In this document: one piece after another, positions 42,701-54,569 of the stretch
Position numbering within the stretch: position 1 is the stretch's first letter
Layout of the letters: every line of letters begins with the position of its first letter
Source: Calycina herbarum
Lineage: Eukaryota > Ascomycota > Leotiomycetes > Helotiales > Pezizellaceae
Length of the DNA stretch: 64,000 nucleotides
Direction: 5' to 3'
NCBI GenBank assembly: GCA_001414485.1
Contig: LLEY01000145.1
Coordinates: 99,578-163,577, forward strand
The notes under the pieces: generated by a model
What the model saw: the letters and a program-made list of their open reading frames with translations, nothing else
Databases searched by the model: none
Told to the model about the DNA's origin: nothing
Program-made: the position numbers and the translations under genes

Positions 42701-45700
42701 AGAGGTCAGCTTAATTCTCTTCTTCCCCTTAATATCTTGTGGCTCTGACAATCGACGAAACATGTGAAAGCAAGTGCAGCTTCCGCTTCCAGGTTGTTGT
42801 GGTCAAATATTGCCTCCACCACGAGATACGAATTGTGAACGATCCGCAAGTCACCCAACCTTCACACCAATGCAAGCCAATTCATCCTATCCCCCGCCCT
42901 GTCAGCCAGAAAAGATGACTTGACCCTCTCGTAGGATTCTGAATATCCACACTTCAACCCGCTCTGTCCAAAGCACCGGTGTCTGCTGGGCGGCAGCAAG
43001 ATGAGCTGCAGGAGTGGTTCGCTTGTGCACTGTTATTTTGTGAACTCTTGGGTCCAAATGTGGAGGTCAGCTCCGTCTGGAATTTCCAGAACGCCCTGCG
43101 ATGTACCGGGAACCTCCTGTTTGGTTAATTCCTCCGAATATGGCCCTGGATTCGTGTACGAACTGTGGGAACGATTCCAATTGCGCAAGGCATGCAGTTC
43201 CATTGCTCCGTCCAGCAAGCCGGTGTCGTGTATTCCTTCCTGTGCCCCTAACAAAGTAGGTTAGTAGTTCATTCCGTCGTTGAGCGAGCGATACGCCGTT
43301 TAGCGTAGCGGCCCAAAAAGCAGGTGATACCCAAAAATGCATCATATGATGAATATGATGTTGATCAAAGCTTAAAAAGGGCATATCCCATTCGAAACGC
43401 TTCCCGATCCTTGATACCCGTACGAACCGCTTCATCGCCCCCATCCCACTGGACCTTCTGGGGAATTTGTGGTCTTTGACAAGTTGACAGACTCTGACAT
43501 CAAAACCGGTAGGATCCAAGCTTGATATGTGATATCTAACTCGTCTGCTCGGTTCGGTGGTCTTGGTCGGTCTGGCTACGCGAGCATCAGATTGAAACAC
43601 TAACAGAGTGTAAAATTTGTTCTTCTGAGTTAAGTAATAGATGACCCGTTCGTCGGAACTTTCCAATCAAAAAAGAAAGAGGCAATTCCCGCCGCTACCA
43701 AAAACTCATTGCCAAGATTTCAATTCTAGGTCCACTTCTCGCTCGAGGATCATTGCTTTTGGCCGTCGGGTCGGCCGTCCAAGAGACGCCCTAATTGAGT
43801 AATTATGCACGCCATATCGTTCCACGCCGAAATTGATTGGGGATGTGTTTCCAGCGAGAGAGACTCCAGGAAAAACAAGGATATGTACGTAAGTGCCGCC
43901 TACACTGCAAGAGTCCAAATTGATCAAGGCTGCAGGAAAAACATGTCTCTCAACTGACGAGCGGGCAAGAAGAGAAATAGATCGAGGATTTTGGTTCCAA
44001 CAGCCAATGTGTCTTTCTCCAGCACAAAGGGCTGCATACTGCAGGTTAAAGAGAAGGGCTGCTGCATTACTTGCAGAGATTGATGATATTCATCCAACTC
44101 CATATTCAAAATCAACGTCATTAAAGCGGTACTCGGGGGTTATCGGTGGGCGGAGGACTGCACTTACAACCCCTAAATAACTCTGCTCGTACTCGTACAA
44201 GCTTTTTTGTCGGCCGAAAAGGAGGACATCTTGTACTTACTTATAGCATCTCGTACTTTGTGTAACGTAAATTGAAATGGGGTGCTGATTTATCTGCGTT
44301 TAGTTTCTCCTCAAGCGGAAGAGCTGAGATCGGCCAGGAACACCAGGCCTTGTCAAGCCAACATCATTTACGAAATTCGTGTTTGGTGCAGGTGTTCATG
44401 CATAGTCTTGAATTATTTTGAACGCCCGGGGCTCTTTGTGATGTGCTCAGTTCGGTGCTCACTCATGCGCGCACTCAGCGTTCCGAACGTTTAGAAAAGT
44501 GATTTCCCAAGCGCCGGAACGGGCATCCGCGTCATTTTAGAGTCAACCCAAGCTGTTGGTAATCGTGGGAAACTAGCGCCTTTCAGCCCTCGTTCGTTCC
44601 TGGATCCGCCCCAGACTTCTCCTCAAACAGCGGCCCGAGGCTAAACCTCCTTAAGACAAAACAACCGTAAAGGTTTCAAGGGCTTGAAATCACTTCGTTT
44701 CTGCCACCACCGATGTGACCGAAAAGCCCAATCATTTCAATTTCTCGCAATATACCCGATTTAGAGAACCGCAGTCGAATTGGCGGTTCAAAGTCCCCCG
44801 AAGGAGTAGATACTCGCTTCTGAGGTCCAATAACTTGGAGTTCATCAAGTATTTCGTCTTACAAAATAAAACATAGCCTAAGGAAGCCGCCTCAAGAGTC
44901 GAAACAAAAAGTATTCACAAACTAGACCTCAAGTTGGAAAGCAGGTCATCCGAGCCGCTTTGTCAAAGATCATGGCCAACAAAAATGGGATGAGGCGGGA
45001 GCCAAATGCATGATTGGCTGCAATGATTGGCCTCCCACCTGAGCCCTGCCAATAAACCATCCCAAGAAGAAATTGGCGAATGCGTAGTGATCCTAGCCCC
45101 TGCCTCGATAACGGAGTAGTTGGATCAAAAACAGTCATGTGGCTCGGCCGAGAAATACGTGTCGCAACCAAAGTCCCCAGAGATCACCGCGCCGCAGAAA
45201 CACCCCCTAAAACAATATCGTGAGAAAATGCGTGAAACCCGCTTTGGAAAACAACCTTATTTAACTCGCCTCATTTAGCGTTTGATAGGCGAATACCATG
45301 TTGATCCTGTGCTCCGAAAATAGTTCGAATCCTGCCCGTCAGGCAGCTGAGCTCGCTTTTGCAGGATCAGCAACCTCTTTGTGGCGGAAGGAAGCATTTG
45401 GAATTCTGCGGACGTCACTCGAAAGACTCATTCAATGAAGTGAGCTCTCGTGGCTTTGCACATGGCCTTCTTCAAGACGATGGTCTGACCACCCTGAAGT
45501 GCCGAACAGCGGTCTGCCGGCTGGCTTCCTCTTCAAAACCCGGTATGCAGACAATTGTGCGTGAGGCGTTCTTTCGCGCATTCGATAGCTTTATGAGATA
45601 GCGCTTAAGCAGGTGACCTATGTATGCATGCATGCGCTACGATACCTTGCCTTGAGTTGAGTGAAGAAGTTTCGAAGACGTTTTCCCCACAATGAGGGGC

Positions 45701-47145
45701 AGAGATACTAGTATGCCTGCCATGTCCAGCCGTAAATGCGGTGAATGGCACCAAATCTAGCGGTCAAGGTTTTGCACATCTGCGTTGTTCCGATACGAGG
45801 TTGCAATGGCGTTGTAGAGGATCTGAAATGTCACGAAGTTTGACTTTTGAAGCTTGTGATTTGGCGATAATGTCTCTGTTGTTTCAATTAGCCTTATCAC
45901 GCCGTTGGTTGAATGACCACTGCGTTGCTGCATGCAGGAACATCATCCAAACTTCGACCTTGCATCCAAGCTCGATAGCCAGGTAATGATCCAGTTTTCA
46001 AGGGGGTTGCACAGCGTCATACAATTGTCCGGCAGTTCCTAAAGGTCTTTGGCGAGGATGGTCTTGTCGCAGCAACATCTCATCACACGTTGATACTTTG
46101 CATTTCTGCGATAGGTCCAAGACGCATAGCGTAGAAACCAAAAAACCATATTCCGGCAGCTGTGGTATACCCCATGCGTTCACTTGCCAAAGTCTATAGA
46201 GAACACGTCTCTTAGGGTGAGCTCAACAGGGCTGCACCTAGTATTTGTCCCCAGCCTTCAGACTTCTGAGCTGAAGTGACGTTTGCTGAAGAAACATGTC
46301 ATGCCTGCTCGGAGGCCTACCTCCTGGCAGAAACTCAAAAGTATGGAGATAGTTCGAATGTGCTGAAGATAAAAACGGTCCGTGGGATGGTTCCTATTTT
46401 GTGTTCCCCGGTGCACTACTCGCATGCAGCATAGACCTCGTTATTGAAATTCAAAGTGGGATGTCGGGGAGGTCTTCGAGGAGGGGTAACTACAATCAAT
46501 CTGGAATCGTCAGTCAATGCTAGAATTGGCCCGGAAGGGGCGGCTTCAGGGAGAAGATAACGAATAACAATCAATCGACTCACCAGATTTCCAGGTCAAA
46601 TGTATCCTCCGCATGAAAGGACCAATGCACGCAATATGGCGACACCCCGATTTGATGCCATTGCCCTCCACACTCAACTGTCCTTCGCGGAACATCCTGC
46701 GTCCCTTTTCGACTGCAGAAACAAGCTTCTTCAACAGGCAAAACTCTCTGAAAATACCCGTTACAACACCCACGCGAGGAGACCAGATCTCGTATCGCAT
46801 CGCGTCGCATCCAAGAACTACTCGGAGAGCGATGAACATAATCGTATACCGTGGAATAAACAATAAAGAGGGAATCCGGGCCGGAATCCGAATTCGAAAA
46901 TGGCAAACGATTTCGACTCAACATATATCGCGACGACTCCTTCGTAGCGTAGACGTGATGTCTCACTGATTCTATTCATCTGGTACGCGTAGAGGTATAT
47001 GAGCAACGGTTCTGAGATCATCTTGGTCGATATAATCCGGGAGCTTGAGGTTGATGGAAGCAAGTTGTGGTTCGAAGTATCTGTGATTTGGAGGAAGGAG
47101 TAGCACGCGGGCCTCGCTTCCGCCGCCCGCGGGGTGCCACCAACA
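39727..47145. other. Long intergenic stretch, no supportable gene
   Basis: About 7.4 kb of ordinary composition. Open frames exist, the longest at 43,067-43,666 and 41,464-41,898 on minus, but they lack domains, codon-like character or splice structure. The bZIP promoter should lie at 39.8-41 kb. At 44,796-44,858, GGAGTAGATACTC and TTTCGTCTTA recall the repeat at 18.5 kb. It may hold long non-coding or unrecognised fungal genes. Confidence 0.35.
41117..41141. repeat. (CAG)n microsatellite
   Basis: Eight consecutive GCA/CAG units after CTCGA. Confidence 0.9.
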
Positions 47146-48316
47146 ATGGCTTCAAACCCCACCAAACAACAACACCAAAAACATTCCTGGTACCACTGGC
47201 TCGTCTCCCTTTTCCAAACCTCCAAATCTTCTCGGAAATCCTCAGAAATGCCAGAAATCCAAAAATGGTCGGTCACCGAGCCATATCTCAATATCCACTG
47301 TGGCTTAGGTGAAGCTCCATACTACGAGGGGAACACCCTCCGCTTCGTCGATATCAAAAACAAACGTCTTCACACCCTAGACCTCTCCCTCGGACCGGAG
47401 AGTCTTGAAACGCTACAATTCGATGTATCAGTCGGAGTCACAGCCGATATCGAGGGTGTAGATTCCAGTGAGAAGATCATTGTCGGTGGCAAGAGTGGGA
47501 TTTATTTTCTGGAGAGGAAGACCGGGAAGTTGGAGCTGCTGAAGAAGTTTCATGAGGAGCAAGGGAAGAGTGAGAGGATTCGGAGTAATGATGGTGCTGT
47601 TGATCCGGCGGGGAGATTTTGGGTTGGGGCTATGAATGATTTTTGGATTGGGCCGCCGAAGGATGAAGGTTGGTGACATTCTTCTTGGTTTTGTTTCATG
47701 GGAGGTTCCGAAATGGCTCTGATACTGATGTTTTTCTTTTGGGAAACCGGGCATTTTCACATCTCTTTCCCCCTTAGCTTCGGTCATATTTTGGAATTCC
47801 CTGAATTCCCACTAACTGAAAATAGGCACTCTATACCGTTTCAACAATGATCTCACTCTCCACCCAATCCGCCACTCCCTCACAATCCCCAACGGCCTAG
47901 GCTGGTCAAAAGACCTAAAAACCATGTACTTCACCCACTCAACAGAAAAACGCATCATAGCATTCGACTACGACCTTGCAACCGGAGACATCACCAACGA
48001 GCGCACCTTCTGGAAGCATGATGGCAACGGAGATCCTGATGGTTTTGTCATGGACGTAGATGGTTATTTCTGGCAAGCAATTTACGGTGAAAGTCGAGTT
48101 CTCAGGATCTCACCTGAAGGAAAGGTCGTTGGTGAAATCAAGTATCCTACGAGAGCTATTACTTGTCCTGTGTTTGTCGGTACGGAGTTGTGGGTTACGA
48201 GTGCGGATGAGGAGGACGAAAGTCAAGTTGAGAGTAAGAAGTATGGAGGTGGGGTATTTAGGGTTGATGTTGGGGTTAAGGGGGTGGGGGAGTTTAAATT
48301 CAAGATGAATCAGTAG
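47146..48316 (+). CDS. SMP-30/gluconolactonase-like hydrolase
   Basis: A six-bladed beta-propeller enzyme that hydrolyses sugar lactones or related esters using a divalent metal. Two exons (47,146-47,668 and 47,826-48,316) join in phase over a 157-base intron (donor GTTGGT, branch CTAAC, AATAG); 337 residues from ATG 47,146. Family hallmarks are visible: GLGEAPYYE (metal-binding Glu), RSNDGAVDPAGRFWVGAM, IPNGLGWS (Asn) and GDPDGFVMDVDGYFW (Asp). The family core begins at Met 47,248 (MPEIQKWSV), giving 303 residues, the usual length; the extra 34 residues include aromatic HSWYHWLVSLF and may be a targeting segment or part of the leader. The C-terminus is intact. The substrate cannot be told from sequence. 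Neighbours give no pathway hint. Confidence 0.9.
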
Positions 48317-50285
48317 AATGGTATAGAACACTCCGTATGTTTTAAGAAAATCCATACGGTTCTATCAAATTTGAGACAAAAAACTTTAAGCATGTGAACA
48401 ATTCTTCTCAAGTGGGCTCAGAAATGAGGCCAAAACACAAAAATCCTTTCTTAAAAATTCCAATCTCATCTTGCCGCAGATACGACCAAACTCAGGGGTG
48501 CCAACTTGTACATTACGATAATTGGAAATTGGTGATGCGTTAGGACTAAGTGATAATACCGTCAGTTTCGTCCTTCTTTTCGCCTGGCATTTCATAAACT
48601 TGTCACAACTATCTTATCTGGTGTACTGAGCTACTACTCATACTCATATTCCACAGCTGAAACCCCTCCTCATCCAGATTATTATTCAACCTGGGAGAGT
48701 CTTTCGTCCTTCCCAATCCTTTAACTTTCTGCCATCAGCCGTATTCTCAAATATTCATGAACTAGAAAGCTATTGTGGAGTGACGCACAGGATAAACCTT
48801 GAATAGTTATTCTAAAAATGAAGTAAACTTTGAAATCAATTCTTTAAACGTTGTCGCATATACACTTTGATTCTCCTAAAGCATTTCCAATAGCCAGGGA
48901 AGATGGTGAATTCCAGCTCATACTCTCACAACTTGCTTACACCGCTCCAATAGTTATTCGACGGTCACCCGTAGTAGTCTTGTCCGCGGTTCGTATTGGC
49001 GGGATTTTCTCAAAAAAATAAAGAGGAATCTTCACGCATGCACGATGATTTCTTCCCTTTAAAATCTCTCTCTTTGTAAGTATTAATTGGCTCTTGTTAA
49101 ACTCCTCCAAGCTATGTTTTTTATTCTTGCCGCTTCTTCCATCACCAAATGGTCAACCACTGAATGGGGTCTGGTGGACTTCCATTCGAAGTTTAAGCAA
49201 GTACTGACAACTATCTATTTTAGTGCTTCGTAAAATGTAATTCCCCGAAGACGAGAAATCAATCGAGTTAACTTGTAAGGGCATCTTCCCCACACGCACC
49301 CTAAATGGATATCGGAACTTGGCGAGTTTGTTCTCCCAAGATAGGTGTTGGAGACATCACTTACTGCCGATTCATCGAGTAGGAACAACAATGCGCAACT
49401 ACAACCAAACCGACAACCAAACCGAGAACAACTTCCCATTAGTGGAGCGTTCCAAAACCTTGATGGAGCAGAGGCACTGGCACCAAATACCCAAAGACTT
49501 TACAACGCTGCAGTCAAACCACTCAGGGATGTAGCATATCATGAGAAAATGCCACCATTTCCTCTGTCAAGTAAATCGTTACTCCCCTTGGAGTTTTCAT
49601 TCTTGTTGTTGATTACAATTTATATTTTTCCTATCTAGAATTCTTTAGATTCATGATATTCAATTCATTTTACGGCGAGGAAGGAATGAGATGTGAAGGG
49701 AGAGGAATCAAGAGGCGAGTGAAAAAAAGACGAAAAAGAGAACGGGGAGGAATGCAAATAGAGTGCAGAGAGAAATGAAGAATGATAGACTCGGGAATTC
49801 AAGAATCGGGCATTTTGAGAGTTTGACCACCTCGGAACGAAAATTTTGAAAAATCGAAACGTGAGAGAAGTTGCAATCTCTGCTGTCCTTAGTCTAGCAT
49901 TGGTCTCTTTGAGGAATCACGAGTTATACTAGCTCCATTTGTAGTAGCCAATAGATGATGCGATTCTCTTCAGCATCAAGGCGACCTTGGATTCTTCCCA
50001 ATTGAGGGAGCAAGTGGGAGATAAGACCACAAGCACCCTGCACGCTAATTTAGATCTGTTGAACATATTGAAAGGGGGGGTTGCTTATATCTCAGTTGAC
50101 TTTGAACACTTCGACTTCAGAAGGGAAGACACTTGTGGTGTGAACCAAAGGGCTGGGGTTTTTGAGAGACGAGCTTCAAGGACAGTTGAACGAGAAAGGC
50201 CACGTCATTATTCACATGCACACGTAGCAATCTTTACAAAGTAAGTATTAATTGAGAATCGAAGGGTGTCAAGCTGCTTTGAAGA
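48317..50285. other. No supportable gene
   Basis: Short frames only. 49.7-49.85 kb is purine-rich. Composition becomes AT-rich toward the satellite at 50.3 kb. Confidence 0.35.
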
Positions 50286-50289
50286 GAGT

Positions 50290-51500
50290 GCGCTCAATCT
50301 GAGAACTATGAATGTGCTTTTTTATATCTCAAGAACATCTATTGATTAATGATAACCGAAGAAAGTTCAGTTAATCAAGTAGAGTAGTAAGACAAGAGAT
50401 TGTTCTGACGTCACTCCCATAGCTGAAAAAACTAATCATTTTTGATATTTTCCTCAATAAGTTCAATCAATTAAGCTATATAAATAGAGTTACTGAATAA
50501 GAAACCACACTACCAGTACCTACGTATCTTAAACCCGTTTATCAAAAGAGTTTATTTCAAAGGAGTTTAGATAATTGAGTAAATCAGATTAAGAAGTATA
50601 AAGAATCAATGATGAAAGTTATTATTTATTCAGGTAAGTTCTTTTCCTTTAACTTATCATTCTAAAATTAGAGGATAATATTTATTCCCATAGGTAGAAA
50701 GGAAGAACAATAGATGTTCTTTCTTAGCTTGAATGTCGTAGCAGTATTTATTAAATAATATTATTCTGAAAGAATTTAGATAATTAGGTAAATCGAGGAC
50801 AGAAAATATGAAGAAAGGTGAATAGCAGTTCTTATCTATTCTTGTAAGTTCTATTTTCTTTGTTAACTATTTGAAGCTAGAAGGATAACATCCATCCCCA
50901 AGTGTAGAAAGGAATGATGATAGATGTTCTTTCTCAACTTGAGTATCTTCTGTTCAATAATATTATACAAAAATACCTGAAATAATCAAGCTCTTTCACT
51001 GAACTTACGTGAAGGGAAAATGAACGACAGACGCTTGTTATTTCAAGTCTTCCAGTAAGTGATCTAAAATTATTTAATTACATGAATCTGGAATGATAAT
51101 ATATATTCTCTAGCTTGAGTCTCTGGATAGCTTCTATGGAATAATCTTATACGGAACATCTAGAATAATTCAGGCTATTTATCGGATTTGACTAGGCAAA
51201 TAATGAACGACATATATTTGTCATCTCAAGTCTTCCAGTTAGTATTCTATCATTATTTGATTATTCGAAGTTAGTAGGATAATATATAAACCCGATTGTA
51301 GAAAAAGACAATAAGAGATATTCTTCCTTAACTCAAGTATCTCACTTGTATCTAGAAAACAATATTATACTACAATATCTGGAATAATCAAGTTAATTCC
51401 TTGTAATTACCTAAATAAAGAATAAACGACAGATACCTTTTATTTCAAGTTCTCTACTAAGTATTTTAGGATTATTTAATAAATTTAAACCTATAGCAAA
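50290..51500. repeat. RIP-decayed AT-rich satellite, period about 205-210 bases
   Basis: Units contain GAGGATAATATTTATTCCCA or similar (about 50,671; 50,882; 51,091; and, after a shorter gap, 51,274), then a TAGAAAGGAA / AGATGTTCTTTCT segment, CAATATTATAC, AATAATCAAG and ACGACAGA. The spacing is about 210, 209 and 183 bases. Divergence is mostly in AT-rich positions. Confidence 0.65.
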
Positions 51501-52872
51501 ACATTTTTCAGCAGGTATTATGTGACGAAGCACTTTTACGTGTGAGAAAAGTACCAATGAAGTGGAACAGTGGGTCGTTCCTGCCCCCGCATCAACCCAG
51601 CCATGTGGTTCGGCTAATTTACTGCTTTGGGAAAGAGCACAACATCTGGGACATAAAAGGCTTTCTTTCCACCTCAATCTCACTCTCACAACTACACAAC
51701 AGAACACCAACTTCAACCCACCACGCAATAGCCTTTCAGTGTGGTGGGTTGAAGTGCAAAACACATGTCAAGCTTGTATGACGTCGACTCATGTCAACTC
51801 GACGTAATGGGTGAACACCTCAAAGCTGAACAACGAATTGCGCGACTTCACAGCCTCAATCAACAGCACGCAAGCAAGGGCAAACTTCACATATCCATGG
51901 GTGGGGTAGGAGGGTGAGGCTTACGTCAGGTATGTGTGAAGCAAGATGGTATCAATGTGGAGAAACTCAAAGTTGACCAGCAGACCAGCAGATCTTAAGT
52001 CTTACGATATCCCCAAAGAACAAAGAAAGCTGATCTCATGACTACAATACTGGTTCTGGCAATTCGCAATGGGATGACGTGTCTCTCGGTGGACAACACT
52101 CCAGGTTTGTACCTGTCTGAAGCTCTCACACTCTGGGGTAATTCAAATCATTATCCCAAGCAATTTGAAATGTTAACCCAGGTGGTTTAGAATGTTTGAG
52201 TTCCAAGATCCCAACAGTATTTGGGGTGATATTCAAGGGTTGTACTTGGAAAAAAGAAAGATCGAGTAATTTACCGCCGCTTTTGGTGTTCCCGCAGCAA
52301 AGCGCACGCATGAGATGCGGGGGTGGGGAGGAGGGAACACCAAAACAAACCGCAAATTTGAGGTAATTAACTCTCGATCTGGTGCATGGCTCCTCGTTCT
52401 AACTTTCCAAGCCGTGCTTCCTCCAGGGAGAAGGCAGTGACTGGCCCGACTCGTGGGCTGCAGATCGAACACCCCCCCCCTCCCCGGAAGCTCATCGAAG
52501 CTCAAGGAAAGAAGCTCTTCGACTGTACACGCGTCCCGCCGACCAAGGAGGTAGTCAGTAACCTGGATGGGGGACGCTAGCACCAGTGTGTGGGTCTCCA
52601 CCTCAGTGTTTACCTGCCGCAGCCACCTTGTTATTCCCAGAACGGCTATCACCTGACGTTCAGTTTGCTCATTTTTGTCAAACAGTCTCTCTCCCGCCAG
52701 TTTTAGTGCCAGTCGAGGCTCCAGTCCTCGAGTATAAGTTTCTGGCTTCGCCCACCTTTATGTGAACTTTTTTTCATCCAACTCCAATTCGTCTAAATAG
52801 CCGAACCCCTTTTTCTTTCCACCACACCACAAATCAAAACACACTTTCCTGTGTAGCATCACATCATTCACA
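51501..52872. other. No supportable gene; promoter of the AT-hook gene
   Basis: Two inverted stretches near 51,690-51,760 (CAACTTCAACCCACCACGC / GTGGTGGGTTGAAGTGC) could form a hairpin of about 13 base pairs. Otherwise ordinary sequence leads into a pyrimidine-rich leader ending CATTCACAATGG. Confidence 0.35.
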
Positions 52873-53377
52873 ATGGCGCCTGTCAACTACAACGACCACC
52901 TGAACCTCATCAAGGCTTTCTGCGTCCAATTTGAGCGCAAGGATCTGTTCCAAGGCGTCGATGTAAGTAATCGATCTCTGCTTCAGCAATCGATCTTTTG
53001 CTAACATATCAATCTCCCAGTTGAACAAAGTCCAGGCCGACCTCGATGTCCCGTCCACTATCGCTGTCACCAGACGCTGGGAACGCCTATACAATACATT
53101 CAAAGAGATGGATGCGAAGGGAGAAAAGTTCGGAGCTGCTGACGCCGCCACCCCAAAGACCAAGGCCACCCCCAAGAAGCGCAAGCTCGACACCGAGAAC
53201 GCCGATCCCGATGCCGTCCCCGAAACACCAACAAAGAAGTCCAGAGGCCGCCCAAAGAAAGCCAAGGCCATGACAGTCGAGGAGGTCGAGGCTGCTGCTG
53301 CCAAGGAGAAGGTTGCTGCTAGCGGAGCTGAGGAGAACGATGTTGCTGCGATCGCTGCTGATGAGATGGAGGAATGA
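52873..53377 (+). CDS. Small nuclear protein with NLS and AT-hook
   Basis: Two exons (52,873-52,962 and 53,021-53,377) join in phase over a 58-base intron (GTAAGT, GCTAACAT branch site, CCCAG); 148 residues. The first 70 residues form a compact mixed region (NYNDHLNLIKAFCVQFERKD, then TRRWERLYNTFKEMD) that I do not recognise as a named domain. A classic basic NLS, PKKRK, lies at 81-85 and an AT-hook core RGRPKK at 105-110, followed by an Ala/Glu-rich acidic tail ending DEMEE. A chromatin or AT-rich-DNA-binding role is inferred from the AT-hook and NLS. The start context (CACAATGGC) is good, and the downstream AT-rich block begins about 400 bases after the stop. Confidence 0.85.
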
Positions 53378-54166
53378 TTATTTGGCCTTTGAATCCCTGT
53401 CTGTGGGCTTGCTGGTCTGTCTGGTTGTTTCTGCTTCTGTTCTGGGGCGTTTTACTGATACCATGGGTCTGGGCTGCTTTCTGGCTGCTTGTTTGTGGTG
53501 CTCTCTGGTTGGGCTGTTCTCTGGGCCTGTCTTTTCTCATAATGATTACATATTTCTTGATCTTGCCGGCGCGCGGATCAGATGCAATGAAATAAATATC
53601 ATTGAAGCCTCACTTAAACTCTCACGACTTTTGCCTTGTGATTCATGTACGATTATGTGATAAAATGTTCTTGTGGAAGACTCGGTGTATGACTTCTGGC
53701 CCATTTCTTTGGGAGAACTATGTCTTGTAACGTGGAACTGATGTCATTTCCTCAAGCTCCGGCTAGTTGGGGAAATGAAATAAGAAAGATACAACTTACG
53801 ATGATGATAAAGTCAGCTCATTTCCTGCTGGGATAATAATCACCGTAAGTTGATTCATTCAATTCAAGTAGTTTCTCCTTTTGTGGAAATGAAAGAAGAT
53901 GGAAGAACTTACAACGAGTATATCATTTACTCTCTTTCTACAAAACAACGAGTTTTCCTAAGATAATCTATTGATTCTTCTAGATATACCGTTGATTCAA
54001 GTAAATTTATTAATTAACTAGAACTTACTAGATCTATTTACTTACAAGAGATATATTCTTATTTTGTCTTATTTTGAAGTATTCTAGAGATTTAATTTAG
54101 AAAGATAAATCAACCTAAAGAAGAGAAGTTACTAAAGCTTGAAATTTAATATCTATTAGATATATC
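53378..54166. other. 3' flank and AT-rich boundary
   Basis: To about 53.75 kb this is ordinary sequence, presumably 3' UTR. Beyond that, AT-rich decayed repeats (ATAGAACTTACTAGATCTAT-like phrases resembling the 27 kb satellite) run up to the copia insertion. Confidence 0.4.
54162..54166. repeat. Target-site duplication, left
   Basis: ATATC immediately precedes the LTR and is repeated at 60,511-60,515 after the other LTR. Confidence 0.85.
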
Positions 54167-54336
54167 TGTTGGTATGACTTGGTCATAAATCTGTCTGGTT
54201 GCATATGCGTATTGTATTCTCTGTAACTATTCTAGGTACTCGAAGTACGACTATTTATGCTTGTGCTAGCGTGGTACTAGCGTGCTAGTCACGTGGATGG
54301 ATATAAGTCAGAGGCTCATTCACCCATATAACGACA
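54167..54336 (-). repeat. 3' LTR of the copia element
   Basis: 170 bases, starting TGTTGGTATGACTTGGTCAT on plus and ending TATATAACGACA. It differs from the other LTR at about 11 sites, all transitions; at ten of them this copy has G or C where the 60 kb copy has A or T. Confidence 0.9.
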
Positions 54337-54569
54337 CTGGCAACTTCCTGAAAGGTAGTAGTCCTCTGTGACGAGAGCGTAGTGCTCAAATCGGTTACAT
54401 CAATCCATCTATAATCCAACTAATCAAAATCCTCCCTTCGTATCCCTGACTAATAAGAGCGCTCTATCCAGCGTCTTATTCCAGTAACAAATTCCCTTTA
54501 CTTCCACCACCACCACTGTCGTCAATATCTCCTACAACTACTTCGTCTCTCTTAACCTATTCTATAACT

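Noticed and set aside
43067..43666. 199-residue minus-strand frame
   Set aside because: No domain, irregular composition, no paralogue or splice support; treated as chance in a long intergenic region.
43893..44180. 95-residue plus-strand frame, basic and protein-like
   Set aside because: It opens with GTG, the only in-frame ATG is far inside, and no acceptor or upstream exon was found.
45323..45335. GTTCGAATCC, resembling a tRNA T-loop
   Set aside because: No matching acceptor, D or anticodon stems are visible around it.
48317..50285. Searched for a partner gene of the SMP-30 enzyme
   Set aside because: Only short frames without domains were seen, so no cluster is claimed.
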